64,000 bases of DNA, taken from positions 14,877,707 to 14,941,706 of the forward strand of contig OX463787.1 of assembly GCA_949825025.1 (NCBI GenBank), written 5' to 3'. This document shows, in pieces, positions 22,225 to 34,549 of this stretch. Each line of letters begins with the position of its first letter. Position 1 is the stretch's first letter. A program made the position numbers and the translations under genes. The notes under the pieces were generated by a model, which did no database searches, was not told the origin of the DNA, and was given only the letters and a program-made list of their open reading frames with translations. This DNA comes from Siphlonurus alternatus. Lineage: Eukaryota; Arthropoda; Insecta; Ephemeroptera; Siphlonuridae.

Positions 22225-22785
22225 GCGCGCCAGAGTGAGCAACGCCGACGTGACTCTCCGCTCAAATTGTCTGTCCTCTCCTGGTAACTATCCCTATCCT
22301 ATTCTATATATTAATCGTCTTGATTTCTATACTCCTATCCCCAGTCAATTTGATTCATAATCATCATCTCGCCTCACCGCATCCACATAATCCTACTTTG
22401 ACCCTGCTCTTCGGTCGGCCCACAGGAGTCGACACGTTGAGAATCTTTCAAATTCCTGCCATTCCTTGCATGTTGTCGCCTGCATCATCAACCTACATTA
22501 TTGCACCCCACACCACACCGTCAACCCAATGTCCTAAAATCCAACCAATTCCTTGTGTGGTTTTGGTTCACCCACGGTAACACGTGGTGGGCATATAGGT
22601 ACCACTTCCATCATCACCTTGCATCCCACATTCCATAATCATCCTATCCATTGTTCGTCCATTATCCTTTACAAGACCCTGCAAAAAACAGTTCAACTAT
22701 ACAATTGATCCAAGTTACTCAGTACGTGGAATTATAGCCGTTTAGGCTCCTTCCAACAATTGTAAGAAGAAGAAGAAGCCAAAAA
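22225..22785. other. GC-richer island ending in (GAA)n
   Basis: Markedly less AT-rich than its surroundings, C-rich on the plus strand, with no frame of convincing protein. It begins near AAGATGGCGCGCC and ends TTGTAAGAAGAAGAAG, a 3' tail style seen in non-LTR elements. Most likely a retroelement fragment of unknown class. Confidence 0.4.
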
Positions 22786-23463
22786 TAGTATTGCAATATA
22801 TTTTCGTAGTTTTTTAGTAGTTTTTCCTATAGAAATTGTAAAAACCTCTCATATAATGGACAATGGAACTTGAAATTTTAGCGCGGGTTGCCTAACTGGT
22901 AGGAGCAAGACCGTGGGATAGCGCGCGGTATCCCCATAAGACTGCGTGTAGCACATGCAGTCGGTAAAGCGCGTAATACCTATATAGTTATTCTTTTACT
23001 TTAGGTTTTTATCTGGTTTTTACATTTGAAGGCATGATATTTTAATATTTTATTTCCTCATATGAAGTATAAGGCACGTAAACAAATTAATTAAATGGCT
23101 TATTATATATATAGTCACAATTATATATTTATATTGTATTAGTATATAATATATATTATACGTACTGTTCATTTTTTTGTAAGGAGCTGCGCATATAATA
23201 TATTGAAGTAAATTCAAAATGTCACAATGCTAAACATTAGTTTCCTTAAATAATTTGGATATTTATTATTTTGTAGTCCGGGAGTTTCTTTTATTGTTTT
23301 ATTAAAATTAAATGGTACAGAAAAAGCATATATTATATAACATATCAGAAAGATAAAAACACAAGATTTTATTTATATATAGTACTTACATTATAATATA
23401 TTGTTATGTTTACCACGAAAAAAAAATTAGACAACTAAAATAAAGACTCGGAAGACTAATTAA

Positions 23464-23839
23464 GGTAGAGATAACACGGATCAGCTGACCTAATGCTAAA
23501 ATAACCCATTCATGAAAAGTATGATATGATTTTTTTTTTAAATGTTCTCCTCTACATCCCCTATCAGAGCTATTAAAATATCAGGTATACAAAAACAAGC
23601 TGGTTTTCGAGTTATTAATTTTTAAAGTTTTCTAATTTAACATGGAGAAATGGAAATTTCATATTAAATTATTCAACTTTAAAAATTAATAACTCAAAAA
23701 CTAGCTCGTTTTTGTACACCTGATATTTTAGCTACAGATGATAAACATGTAGAGGAGAACATTTTAAATTTTTTTCATAAAAATTTTCACGAATGGGATT
23801 TTTTTAGCATTGGGTCAGCTGATCCGTGTTATCTCTACC
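23464..23839. mobile_element. TTAA-family foldback with intact target duplication
   Basis: GGTAGAGATAACACGGATC to GATCCGTGTTATCTCTACC, TTAA at 23460-23463 and 23840-23843. Same subfamily as 18777 and 21180, including the ATGTTCTCCTCTACATCCC arm. Confidence 0.9.
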
Positions 23840-23843
23840 TTAA

Positions 23844-24703
23844 AGAACATGAAACAATTTTTTTATTCTATGGATAAAGAATTTTAAAAGTTTTTGTCGC
23901 TAGGCATTTTAAATAAAATAAATATCAATGCTTGGCTTTATTTGTCATATATCTATTGTATTCTGAATATCTAATAGTGATTTGGAGCCGGACGCACCAT
24001 CACTAATGACCCACCGTCGTCAAGGCAAGAATGGGAAATATTTGCAGCTTTGTTTGCACATACCAGTACTGTACGTCACTTTTGACACAGTGGCTACACT
24101 GATGGGAACATTACCTGCCGTCACGTGTTCGCGAGTACAAAGTGTTACTTCCCTTCGTTAACATAAAATACAAAGATCTTGATCAGGAAGTCTGGACGAA
24201 AAGTAGTTTTAGTGAATGGACCGTCATTCTGTCCCTGGGAGAGGTCGCTGATCAATGACATCTTACCTGATATACATATATATATTTACTATATTATATG
24301 TATGTAATATAATTAATATATATATATATATATAAAATATAATATGTAATATTTTATGTAAAAATCACTATGATTGAAAATATGGTATATATATAATTGT
24401 ATTGTATCCTAATCTTAAGTTATTTTAAGTTCCAAATATAATTATTATTAGTATCAATATCTTTGTACCTCTATGTTGTAGTATTGTACAGCCACATGAG
24501 GAAATAAATAAATAATATAATCAACTTTGATATCAATTATTCAATTTAAAAAAAGGTAATGCATGTTAATTAATAAAACTCAGTTTCATTTATGAAAAAA
24601 CAAAACATAATTTATTTATATTTAATTTAAATGATAATGTGTATACAATTCAAATTGCAGTGAAACCATTTTTTTTCTTTTTTTACAAAATAAATAAAGT
24701 TAA
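23844..24703. other. Intergenic spacer
   Basis: A GC-richer patch at 23970-24250 (GGAGCCGGACGCACC to GAGGTCGCTGATCAATGAC) is open for about 60 codons but matches no family I recognise. It is followed by (TA)n runs, and GAGGAAATAAATAAAT at about 24498 resembles a LINE tail. Confidence 0.35.
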
Positions 24704-25038
24704 GGGTAAGATAACGCCACCAATGTTAAAAAAAATCCATCTCACAAAAATTCTGAAAAAAAATTGAAAATGTTCTCCTCTACATCCCCTATCAGTATAT
24801 AGCTAAAATATCAGGTATACAAATACGATCTAGTTTTTGAGTTCTGAATTTTTAAAGTTGCCTGATTAATTTAACATGGGAATTCCATTTCTCCATGTTA
24901 AAGTAGTCAACTTTATATTTATATAAATATTTTTTTTTTAGCTACTGATAGGGGGTGTAGAGGAGAACATTTTAAATTTTTTTCAGAATTTTTGGGTGAG
25001 GGATTTTTTTTTTTAACATTGGTGGCGTTATCTTACCC
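24704..25038. mobile_element. TTAA-family foldback, GGGTAAGATAACGCC subfamily
   Basis: GGGTAAGATAACGCCACC at the left and its complement at the right. TTAA at 24700-24703 and 25039-25042. The inner arms share GTTCTCCTCTACATCCCC with the other subfamily, so the two are related. One end of another copy lies at 40983. Confidence 0.9.
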
Positions 25039-25485
25039 TTAATCTTAAGTTATAAGAATTATTACATTATTTCGAATTTCAATTTTTGTCTTCTTCACAT
25101 TAAAGTGATAAAATATCACAGTTTCTTTTAATATGTTGATATATTATTTACAACACTCAAAATTACATGACACAAAGAATTACAATAAAAATCAAAACAC
25201 AAATTATTTCAAATACATATTTTTTTATATCTTTTGTAAATAAATAATAATAAAAAATTGATTACTCTTAAAGCTTTTGAGTATATAGTCATGGATTACA
25301 GTCATTTTATTCGTATTATACACTGTATTTTCATAGTTTTAACATTGGGAGCATAAGAATATTTGTGAAGGGGTATATAATACCAAATTTTGTTCAACAT
25401 TTAAATAAATATAGCTATATACTAAGTATCAACCTATTTGAGCAATAATTTAAAACTTTTTTAGTACAAAAAAAATAATAATAAA

Positions 25486-27041
25486 CAGTGGTGAAAGTAT
25501 AGTTTCAATTTCTTACCATGCAGTGCGCTAGGCCTGAAGGGCCCGAAACCCCGCCGGAGGCGCGATTTTTTGGGAAAAAGGGGCGTGGCTTAATTTTTTT
25601 CATTGAAAAGTTGCACTGAAATTGATTTATAATATTTTCTTTTTTTTTTTAACAAGGATGCACCCCTAAGAGATTTTTCAACTAGAGTGACGAGGGGTTA
25701 ATTTTTTTTTTAAGATTTTTTTTTCTAAAAATATTTTAAAATGCCCTCTATCTAGAAATTAAAAACAAAAAATTCCCAAAGTTGGTGTTTTGGAGGCTTA
25801 ATTTTTTAACATGCAAATTTATGGCACAGAAAGCAGCATTTTACTGTTTACTCACACTTCATCTGAACTATGGAACCAATTAAAAAATATCTAACAATAA
25901 TTTAAGTAATCTATTTTGAATTTTTTTAATAGATTTTCGATTTAAAAATAAAACATTTTTTTACTGAGTCATTTTTCTGGAAAAAATATTGGAAATCCTT
26001 ATGAGAATTAACCCACAAATTAAGTAAAATTAAATACTTTTTCAAACTTTTTAACCACGAAAAAAAATATAGTGTCACACTAAATTGATGAAAAAAATAT
26101 TCAAAAATATTTCCTGTGCTGCCTAATGAAAATTTAAATGTATAAATTTTTATATAAAAAATATCACAAACAAGCACTTTGTTGTTCGTTGTCTATGCAT
26201 GTCTGGCAGCAGTGTTAATACTGTAAAAATATTTTAATTAACTGTTTCACAATTTAGATTGTTTTATTTTTTTTAATAAATTTTACATTTTTTTAAATAA
26301 ACAAATTATTGTTTTAAATGTCTCGAAAATTTAAACAAAATATTCCAAAAAGATGAAAGGTTACAATTTTAAAAAAGTTCTAACGATTTTACCACTTCCA
26401 TGATCATGTATTAAAACATCATGATCACTTCATATAAAAATTGAAGAAAAAATAGTAAACAATAAACCTACAGATATTTAAAAAAAAAAAAAAAACTTTT
26501 AAAAATAGTTCTTTGATTTAAAAAATCTAAAAAAAATAATACAATAAATAAATCTGCTCTAAAAGGCTCGCCATAAAAAGTGCATTTATGATAAAATATT
26601 ATAATTAACTTTTTAAACATATAGTCTTTTAATTTATAATAATGTTTGACTGCAGCACTTACTATTTATCTACAATGCAACAATTTCATACCTCAAATTA
26701 TTAAATCGTTTTTATTTTTTACGTAATGAAAAAATAAATATAAGTGAAGAGATCGAGTAGATTTCAATTATTATTTTAGAAAAAAATTTAAAAGAAAGTG
26801 CCATGCAAGTTAAAACTTCGTGAGAGAGAAAAAAAAATAAAATACAATAACTATCATGCATTGAGCATGATTATAATGTTTTATAATGTTATCTGTTCAC
26901 ACATGCAAATATTATTTTTTTCGTTAAAAATTGTTGATTTTTTTAGTAAATTTCGATCAGTGTCTTACCAGTGCGCCGCACTGGCGTCAAATGTCTTACC
27001 AGTGCGGCGCACTGGTGCGCACTGGCTTACTTTCACCACTG
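25486..27041. mobile_element. 1.56-kb non-autonomous hAT-like element
   Basis: Ends CAGTGGTGAAAGTA and TACTTTCACCACTG, with perfect 8-bp duplications ATAATAAA at 25478-25485 and 27042-27049. Near the left end AGTGCGCTAGG and near the right end multiple CCAGTGCGCCGCACTGG palindromes form a subterminal repeat zone, as hAT elements often have. The interior is AT-rich with only short frames (longest 83 and 125 codons, neither recognisable), so it is a deletion derivative or scaffold without transposase. Confidence 0.8.
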
Positions 27042-27049
27042 ATAATAAA

Positions 27050-27775
27050 ACTCAATGTCGATATAACATTTTCAGAACGACCTTGACCCTAAATTACATA
27101 AAAACACTCTTCAAATTTTCAAAATTTAATATGACACATATATACTTTATAAACTTTTATCAGTCTATAATATGACTCCATATATATATTATGTATATAA
27201 AATCCTTTGTTTTTTATAACTAAACAAACAAACACACAAACGAACAAACAAACAACAACAAAATATTTTTTACATTTTTGTTTCCAAATAATAAATAATG
27301 CAGCAAATAAAATACAGATTAATTTCTTCTCAACAAAAATCTTGAACAAATTAAAAATTTTGATACAATTATATAATATACAGACAGATCATTTACTGAG
27401 TCTTATAAAAAGTCAATTACGTCATTAGCCCCTTCAAAGTTTATGAAGAGGTCATGATATTGGACTTTGGTATTATTTATCAGTGGATTTGTGTTCCATT
27501 TTGCTGTAATTGGGAGTAATTTTAATGATAAAAATAAATCTTACTGGAGTTCAAAGGTGAAAGGAATAACAAGCTCTTGGGGTGACTTGCAAGAATGGAT
27601 TTATTATAATTATATAAAATGTACTGTATTTTTCTGCTTTAAATAAAATTGAAATATATCTTAAATGTTAAATGTAATTACAAGAAGTAATAAGTATCAT
27701 AAGATGCCTTTTGAAAATTTATTAAAAAAAATACACATACTGTATATTGAAAAATGTATAATCTATTATCTATAT
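27050..27775. other. AT-rich spacer
   Basis: Contains an (AAAC)n-like stretch near 27225-27260; no gene is seen. Confidence 0.5.
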
Positions 27776-28750
27776 AATGGAGTACCGACCTCACAATTTT
27801 TGATTGCAGAAATGGATAGAGGGTACAAAAATATGCTACTCTGAATTTTTTCAGATTTTTCTGAGACCAGGAAGTATTTTTAAAAAATTATTGAAAGTCC
27901 ATTTTGATGACGTCACGAGGCGCCTCTCCTTAAAGTAAAGTGCGCACGAGAAAAAAAAGTTGAGTTGGTGCTATCTAAAAATAGTTCAAGTGGTCCTCCA
28001 TATGGAACTGAAATCCAAAAAATTCCATCTCAAATAGGTTCTCTAGAAAAAAATTCCAAAGTCTGAATGAGCGCGTCGCTTAACATTGGGCCTTACCGGA
28101 CAAACACCCTCGATTATCTCGAAAAAATACTGCGTTCAGTGGTATGAAAAAAATATAGCGATGTTCTATGACTTGAACTTTAACCACAAGCAAATTTTGA
28201 GCATTTTTTTTCGAATCAGATTTTCCGTAAAAAAATCTTGAAAATCGTCCATGTTAAATTATCATAAGAAATTTCAAAGATTTTTTACAGAAAAACTGAT
28301 TCGAAAAAAAATGCTCAAAATTTGCATATGGTTAAAGCTCAAGTCATAGAACATCGCTATATTTTTTGCATACCACTGAACGCAGTATTTTTTCGAGATA
28401 ATCGAGGGTGTTTGTCAGGTAAGGCCCAATGTTAAGCGACGCGCTCATTCAGACTTTGGTATTTTTTTCTGGAGAACCTATTTGAGATGGAATTTTTTGG
28501 ATTTCAGTTCCACATGGAGGACCACTTGAACTATTTTTAGATAGCACCAACTCAACTTTTTTTTCTCGTGCGCACTTTACTTTAAGAAAAGGATAGGACA
28601 TTAACGTCCATGACGTCATAAAACGGACTTTCAATATTTTTTTTAAAAATATTTCCCGGTATCAGAAAAATCTGAAAAAATTCAGAGTAGCATATTTTTG
28701 CACCCTCTATCCATTTCTGCAATAAAAAAATTTGAGGTCGGTACTCCATT
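27776..28750. mobile_element. Family-B MITE, copy 4, split by a nested element
   Basis: Left half 27776-27933 and right half 28582-28750 together make a normal family-B copy (AATGGAGTACCGACCTC and GAGGTCGGTACTCCATT). It is interrupted at its central CTCCTTAAG by a 648-bp insertion. Confidence 0.9.
27934..28581. mobile_element. Nested 648-bp TTAA foldback inside family-B copy 4
   Basis: AGTAAAGTGCGCACGAG at the left is mirrored by CTCGTGCGCACTTTACT at the right. TTAA lies at 27930-27933 and 28582-28585. The arms of about 310 bp pair almost perfectly about a centre near 28255. Family-B copies 1 and 2 keep the empty site as a single TTAA. The 61-codon open frame in the right arm is repeat sequence. 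Confidence 0.92.
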
Positions 28751-28955
28751 ATATATAATTCAATGTTCTTGCATTAGTTTTAAATTTAACTACCAGTAGT
28801 ATAGCCAGAAAATCTCTGATGGGAAGAGGGGGGGGGGACATACATCACATTAAAAAAAAAAAAAAGAATGGAACAGGATCAACTTATCAATGCCCAAATC
28901 AATAAATCAATGGGGTCCAAATTCTAAAACTATACCTCTGCAAACTACAGATCTT

Positions 28956-30914
28956 TCATGAAGTTAAATGGATTGAACCAGCAGAGAAAAGACGAGATAA
29001 TGCTGGAAAATAACAATCTGGTTTCATTTTTTTTGTCAGTGCGTGTACTTGAACAACATGTTTTTTCAAATCTTGAGATTCATAGAACTTTTTAGTACAT
29101 TTTTTACATTTAAAAGATTTTTTAAAATGTAATTTACGAATATGTGTTTCTAGTGTACATTTTCTTGCAAACATTTTTAAACAATAATCACATAAATAAT
29201 AACCCTTAGGATAATGTACAGACATATGCATAGTTAATTCTTCTTTGCTTGTAAATCTTGCAAGACATTCAAAACATCTTATTTTCTTAAAGCAAAACTG
29301 ATCTTTTATTTTAACTTTCAATTCATTGTCATTTTTTATAGGCTGCTCAATTTTTTTAGGTTGTCTAATTTTTTTAAGTTGCTCAATATTTTTATTATCT
29401 TTAATTTTTTCAGGCTGCTCAATTTTCTTAGGTTGCTGAATTTTTTCATTTGCTTTCATTTTATTTTCTAAAACATGTTCAATTAAATTATTTTTAGATG
29501 CATGATGTGATACATAATGTTGATTTAAATAATTAATATTAGAAAATTTAAATTTACAATTAGCACATTCAATATATTTTTTTTGAACCGAAGTCTTTGA
29601 TATTTTTAATACATTTGTATTTCCAATAAAAAATTTATTCATACTACAAGTATTATTTAAATTTTTTGTAAAATAAATATGATTTTTAGAAGTATTTATT
29701 TCAATTTTACTTAATGGATATTTATCACAATGTTGTATTAATTCCGATATACTCGGAAAACTTTTTTTGCATTCTTGGCAACTAAGGGATAATTTTCCTC
29801 CATGAGTACTTGATGCATGTTCCTTTAGACTCATTTCATTACAAAATTTCTCACCACATAAAGAACATTTTAATATATCAACGTTATGATTAGAAATATG
29901 TTGATGGCTTATCAAGTCACAAATATATAAAAAATCTGATTGACATATTTCACACCAAATAGTTGAATCATTTTTAAGACATCCTTTACATTTATAAATA
30001 TGACGTTTAAATAAATATTGATTTTTAAAATTCATATTACATTTTTTACATTGATTTTGTACGTAATTTGAATTTATTTTATATTTACTTATAAATGTTT
30101 TTGATGTAATATATAAATGTTCTCTAAAATTATCAGAAGTAGGAAATTTTATATGACAATATGGACATTGATAAGAGAATTGTAATAATGATTCTATTGT
30201 CTCTTCATCTTTAAAAATTTCATCAATATATTGTGGTGTATTTTTATTAAAATTTGTATTTACAGTACGTATTTCATCAGTAATTGTTGACGAATCAGTA
30301 TCATCAGATATTTTTGTTGAATTTGTATTTTCAGAATCAATTTCTAATTCAATAATTGATAAATCTGAATCACATGAATTTTCAGAAATAATATTTTGAG
30401 TTTCAAATTGAGTATTTGTTAATTCTGATATATCAGAAATTTTAATATCCAATTGATCATTTTTATTTTCTGAATCATCAGAATTTTGAGTATCCACTTC
30501 ATTATTTGATAATTCCGATATACTATAATATTCAGAATCAATATCTTGCTCTCCTAATTCAATATTTAATACTTCTGATGTATTTAAATCATCAAATTCA
30601 AAATTATCTAATAAGTCTGTCTCTAATGTATTGTTTATGTTTTCTGGATATATTTCATTGTCCGGTTCTGGTTTAATTGGATGTTCTACAATGTCAATGC
30701 TTACATCTTCATCCATATTAAAATGTTCAGAATCATACCCTGTGGTTGATTTTGAATCACTGAATGATTCAGACTGATCATTACTTGGTTCATAAATATT
30801 TGTAAAATTATCATTATATTGTTGAGTATTTTCTTCATTAAAATTAGAAGATTCAGAAAATTTACGTTCTAGTTTAATTTGAACATTTTGTAAATAATAA
30901 TTTTCTTCATACAT
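28956..30914 (-). CDS. C2H2 zinc-finger protein, single exon, 652 aa
   Basis: An intact 652-codon frame on the minus strand. The first ~240 residues are acidic and rich in Ser, Asn, Asp and Glu. Residues about 250-630 carry roughly nine C-x2-C...H fingers, for example YQCPYCHIKF, LKCSLCGEKF, IRCFECLARF, YLCDYCLKMF and FKCKKCTKKF. Some have irregular His spacing (HCDKYPLSK). Between the sixth and seventh recognisable fingers lies a low-complexity linker with repeats of KKIEQP / KKIRQP (about 488-535). This layout suits a nuclear DNA- or RNA-binding regulator. The target is unknown and no orthologue is recognised. The last two fingers use a standard TGEKP-like spacing only loosely. The absence of introns, unlike its neighbours, could mean a retrocopy origin. 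Confidence 0.85.
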   Translation of the reverse strand: MYEENYYLQNVQIKLERKFSESSNFNEENTQQYNDNFTNIYEPSNDQSESFSDSKSTTGYDSEHFNMDEDVSIDIVEHPIKPEPDNEIYPENINNTLETDLLDNFEFDDLNTSEVLNIELGEQDIDSEYYSISELSNNEVDTQNSDDSENKNDQLDIKISDISELTNTQFETQNIISENSCDSDLSIIELEIDSENTNSTKISDDTDSSTITDEIRTVNTNFNKNTPQYIDEIFKDEETIESLLQFSYQCPYCHIKFPTSDNFREHLYITSKTFISKYKINSNYVQNQCKKCNMNFKNQYLFKRHIYKCKGCLKNDSTIWCEICQSDFLYICDLISHQHISNHNVDILKCSLCGEKFCNEMSLKEHASSTHGGKLSLSCQECKKSFPSISELIQHCDKYPLSKIEINTSKNHIYFTKNLNNTCSMNKFFIGNTNVLKISKTSVQKKYIECANCKFKFSNINYLNQHYVSHHASKNNLIEHVLENKMKANEKIQQPKKIEQPEKIKDNKNIEQLKKIRQPKKIEQPIKNDNELKVKIKDQFCFKKIRCFECLARFTSKEELTMHMSVHYPKGYYLCDYCLKMFARKCTLETHIRKLHFKKSFKCKKCTKKFYESQDLKKHVVQVHALTKKMKPDCYFPALSRLFSAGSIHLTS

Positions 30915-32984
30915 TTTTGTAAAATAATATCAATAAAACAGACTTACAATAATGTTACATTAGATATTAACAATGTCATTTATAATGTAAAAATTAAGTA
31001 CAAAATCTTAAGTTTAGTATTTTAAAATATCTCGTATTGTTAATAAATATTGAGCTAGTAATTTATAACCTCAAATTTTTCATTGTTTAAGGAAAAAACA
31101 CACACAGGTTTTAATAATACCGAAATGGTAAAGTCTCACTCTTCAGTAGATTGTCCGTGGTAGAGACATCATAGAATTCTTGTAGATTGACTCTGTGAAA
31201 TAAATTGCAGATCTTAGTTTTAATAATAAAATATTGTGAATTAACAATATAATGTTTATATATTGGTTTTATTAGCACATACTAGCTACTGCATGGTGTA
31301 AATAACAAAAATACTTGTGATCAAAATAAAATTCTGAGAACCGCGGTACTCCAGCCCTCAACGTTTCTTCCCATATGTATGTAATGTGTATATTATGTAC
31401 AGTACATACACTAATTGATTGATATAATTTATAAAGTATATGATAAATGCTTTCCCATATTAATAATAAGTTTTAATTTTAATTGTATTATTCACGATGC
31501 AGACAATACTTTTTTTTTATTGACATTTATAATATTACAGTTACTAGTGTCCAGAGAATGCAAAGCCTTATATTCTAGTGCACAATACATTATTTTGTTA
31601 TTTTTATTTTGTATTTGTAATTTTGTATTTTTATAATGATCTTCCTACTGAACTTGGTTATGAAAGTTGTAGATCATGAGAGATACTGTTGTATCTATAT
31701 TTCTATAGGTTGCCGGGTCCAAAATCATTCTGAAAGTCAGTGTACTGTACATAATATGTTAAGTTGAACTCGGAGCCGGAGCAAGGATTATTGTCACTAT
31801 ATAGTCTTAGGAGATGGTGACTCACACTGAAAATTATAGTAAACCTTCCTTATATTACAACATAAATATTCAGTGAAAAAAATGAAGCAAAATTCGGTCT
31901 AGTTTTTGAGGTATTCAGGTTATAAATAGTGAGAATATCTGGCGGCCAATATAAGTCAAATCAGCATATTATCTTTTTCAAAAGTAAAAAAATTACGTAA
32001 TATCTCAAAAACTGGGCTGAATAATTACTTTTTTTTTACTATCTAAATTTTTAAAAACCATCAAGTTTTCTCTTGCAAACTGTACGTATGTTGCATGCAA
32101 AGTACGTGCTTGATTATTATTTGGTCGCGATCATCAAGTAATTTTGATGCATGGTCAGAATTCAGAATGTCAGAATATGTTGAATTACATGCTTAATATA
32201 TAAGCAAGCACTAGCTGTAAGCACATCATGGCAAAGCCTCAAAATAATTAATTAAATGTAAAACTGCGTTTTAGCACGGCTTGCAATCTTGCGATCATGC
32301 AAGTACAGTATACTATGTGTATTGCATATAAAAAACGAGTGCAGAAAACTTATATATAATACACAGTTCAAGGTTTACAGACAGAGATCATGTTACGCAT
32401 ACGTCATTGTAAATTTAGAAAGCATCAAGGATGCATGAGTGACCTTCTGTAGGAGTTTCATGCAAAAAAATTGAAATTATTTGATATATTTGACACAATA
32501 CTAGTGTTCTTATTAGAAATATTTATAACTAAATACTTACTTTGTTGAAAAATGAATTCTTTTATGTAATCCGTTCGTAAAATGCAGCTAATTATTCCAT
32601 AAACTATGGATATAAAAAAAATAAGATGCAGGGGTCCATTTACGGAATTTAAATAAGTTATCAGCTGTTTAGTTTTTTATATAGCGCAGTTAAGAAACAT
32701 GACGAAGTCAAAGTATACCAATTTTGTATCCAAAAATCCCAAAATTAGTATTATCTTCATTAATTTCATCTAAATAAAATATTAAAAAATATATGTGACA
32801 GTTAATTTAAAGAATAAGTCATCTTTAAAATATTTTAGATTAAAAAATATTATTTAATTTTTACACATTTTTATTTACCAAATTTATGGTAAATTTATTT
32901 GGTTGTTTCTTTGTAAAGAGCGCTTTTTGTTTAAAACTTTTCTGGAAAAGGAAAATAATAATAAATAAATTTATCAAATTTAGC
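30915..32984. other. AT-rich intergenic region
   Basis: Contains the solo fragment of the 15041 family at 31785-31855 and unremarkable AT-rich sequence. The upstream region of the zinc-finger gene should lie at about 30915-31200, without a clear TATA box. Confidence 0.45.
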
Positions 32985-32988
32985 TTAA

Positions 32989-33110
32989 GGTAGAGATAAC
33001 GTCGAACAGCTGTTCGACGTAATCCCCTTTGATAAACATGTAAACCTTAGCAAATTGACAAAAATTCTGAAATTTTTTTGAGAGGCAGATATTAGTGCCT
33101 AAAAGCCATA
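32989..33110. mobile_element. One end of a TTAA-family element
   Basis: TTAA (32985-32988) then GGTAGAGATAAC, the perfect palindrome GTCGAACAGCTGTTCGAC (33001-33018), and CAAATTGACAAAAATTCTG..TTGAGAGGCAGATATTAGTGCC. The latter is the arm of the 37058 and 45064 elements. The other end was not found. Confidence 0.55.
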
Positions 33111-33114
33111 GCAA

Positions 33115-33530
33115 CAGGGGCGTGCGGTCCATAAAAGCAATGCAAGCAATGCTTGCCCTAAAATTTACCGAGAAAGAAGAAGAAAATAAATTTCGTGACA
33201 AGCATTTTTTTCTCTCTTAACAATTTTAAATTTGCCAGCATTTTGCCGCATTTATATCGGAGATTTATTTTTTTTGTCTTGCAATAGCAGCGCCTCTACT
33301 GGTATAAGCAATCACTTTGGTTGCTTGTAAATAAACCCACCCAACGTAAAGCTTCATAAGGAAATGTATGGGGAGGGGGTGGTAAATGCTGAAGCTTGTG
33401 GAATGTACAAGCACTGCTTGTACAATGGCGGCTCTGGGGAATCGGAACGCCCAACTGGTTAAATAGTGTATCAATAGATGGCGCATAAATGATAAAAATC
33501 AGGGACAAAATTTAAGGGTCCACGCGCGAG
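33115..33530. mobile_element. Possible hAT-type element (single end visible)
   Basis: CAGGGGCGTGCGGTCCATA followed by AGCAATGCAAGCAATGCTTGCC has the look of a hAT terminal repeat. No matching right end was found. A TACAAGCACTGCTTGTACA palindrome lies at 33407-33425. Confidence 0.35.
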
Positions 33531-34549
33531 TGACTCATCAAAGTTTAGTTTTTAGTTTCCGGGAAGCGTCCAGGTAAACCCTACCCCGACCCTACCCCTC
33601 TCGGCACTACCAACAGCGCTCCTAGCGGCAACTTTTGGAAGCTAATTTGAAAAGCGCGGCAAATAGTTTTCTCACATATTATTCATGCTGTAACGATGTT
33701 AAACCTTTTTTATTTCGCGGAGTCACAGCTTGCATTAGTAATAAAAATATAAAATAATAAAAAAAAAGTAAAATATGAATAATATATTTATATTAATCAA
33801 GATGTTTAAAAAATTAGAATTCATGTATGGAGGTATAATTATTCAAATGCTGTACTATCATAGGAGTAAATTGAGCTGTAGTAGTTTTTATACTATCATG
33901 ATATCTGCAAAAGAATTTAAGAATATTGATTAATTCACTCTTCTGCTTTTAATACATGAAGTAAATAAAAATTTAATAAGGTACATTAGAATTGCGATTG
34001 AAAGAAAAGTGTAAAGCTCCTAAAGCTTAATCATTATATGATAATAATTTGTATTTCATGTAACCATGCACATTATATGATTTGAACTCTATTAAAAGTA
34101 TATAAATCTAAATTATTCAATTTGTGCCATCGTAAGTTGTGATCTCGTTCGAATCTTTGAGTGTAAAAATTTCCATGGAGAGAAGATTATAACTTATAAC
34201 CTTAAAAAAAAATGTGTGTGTCTATATATATTCATAATTTTTCATTAAAACAGATTATATAACATTCACGTCGTAACCTTAAAATGCGTACAGTAAAGCC
34301 ATCAGAGGGAAGAGCCTAATTGCCTAAGTTAAGGAAACGTTAATTATAATAACAATTTTAAGTTTTGCCAAAAAAATTTAAAAAAATAATAATAATTATT
34401 CAATTTATTATAATATTTGAAAATAATTATGACAATTGCGAGACATTGCTTATAAAAATTTATACTGTCTCAGAGTAAAACAACCTTCGTGAGGTTCACA
34501 ACCTTCGTGAAAATTTTTATTGCATATTTGGATATAGAGCACCTCGAGT
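33531..34549. other. AT-rich intergenic region
   Basis: A short GC-rich patch near 33510-33660 (CTACCCCGACCCTACCCC), otherwise AT-rich with no supportable features. Confidence 0.4.

Noticed and set aside
22133..22580. Open frames in the GC-richer island
   Set aside because: Pro/His-rich low-complexity translation with no recognisable domain; more likely retroelement UTR.
22880..22985. tRNA-like or tRNA-SINE head (GCGGGTTGCCTAACTGGTAGG)
   Set aside because: Only a loose A-box resemblance, no B-box, and no cloverleaf could be drawn.
26798..27175. 125-codon open frame across the right end of the hAT-like element
   Set aside because: Crosses the element boundary and target duplication, so it cannot be an ancestral transposase frame.
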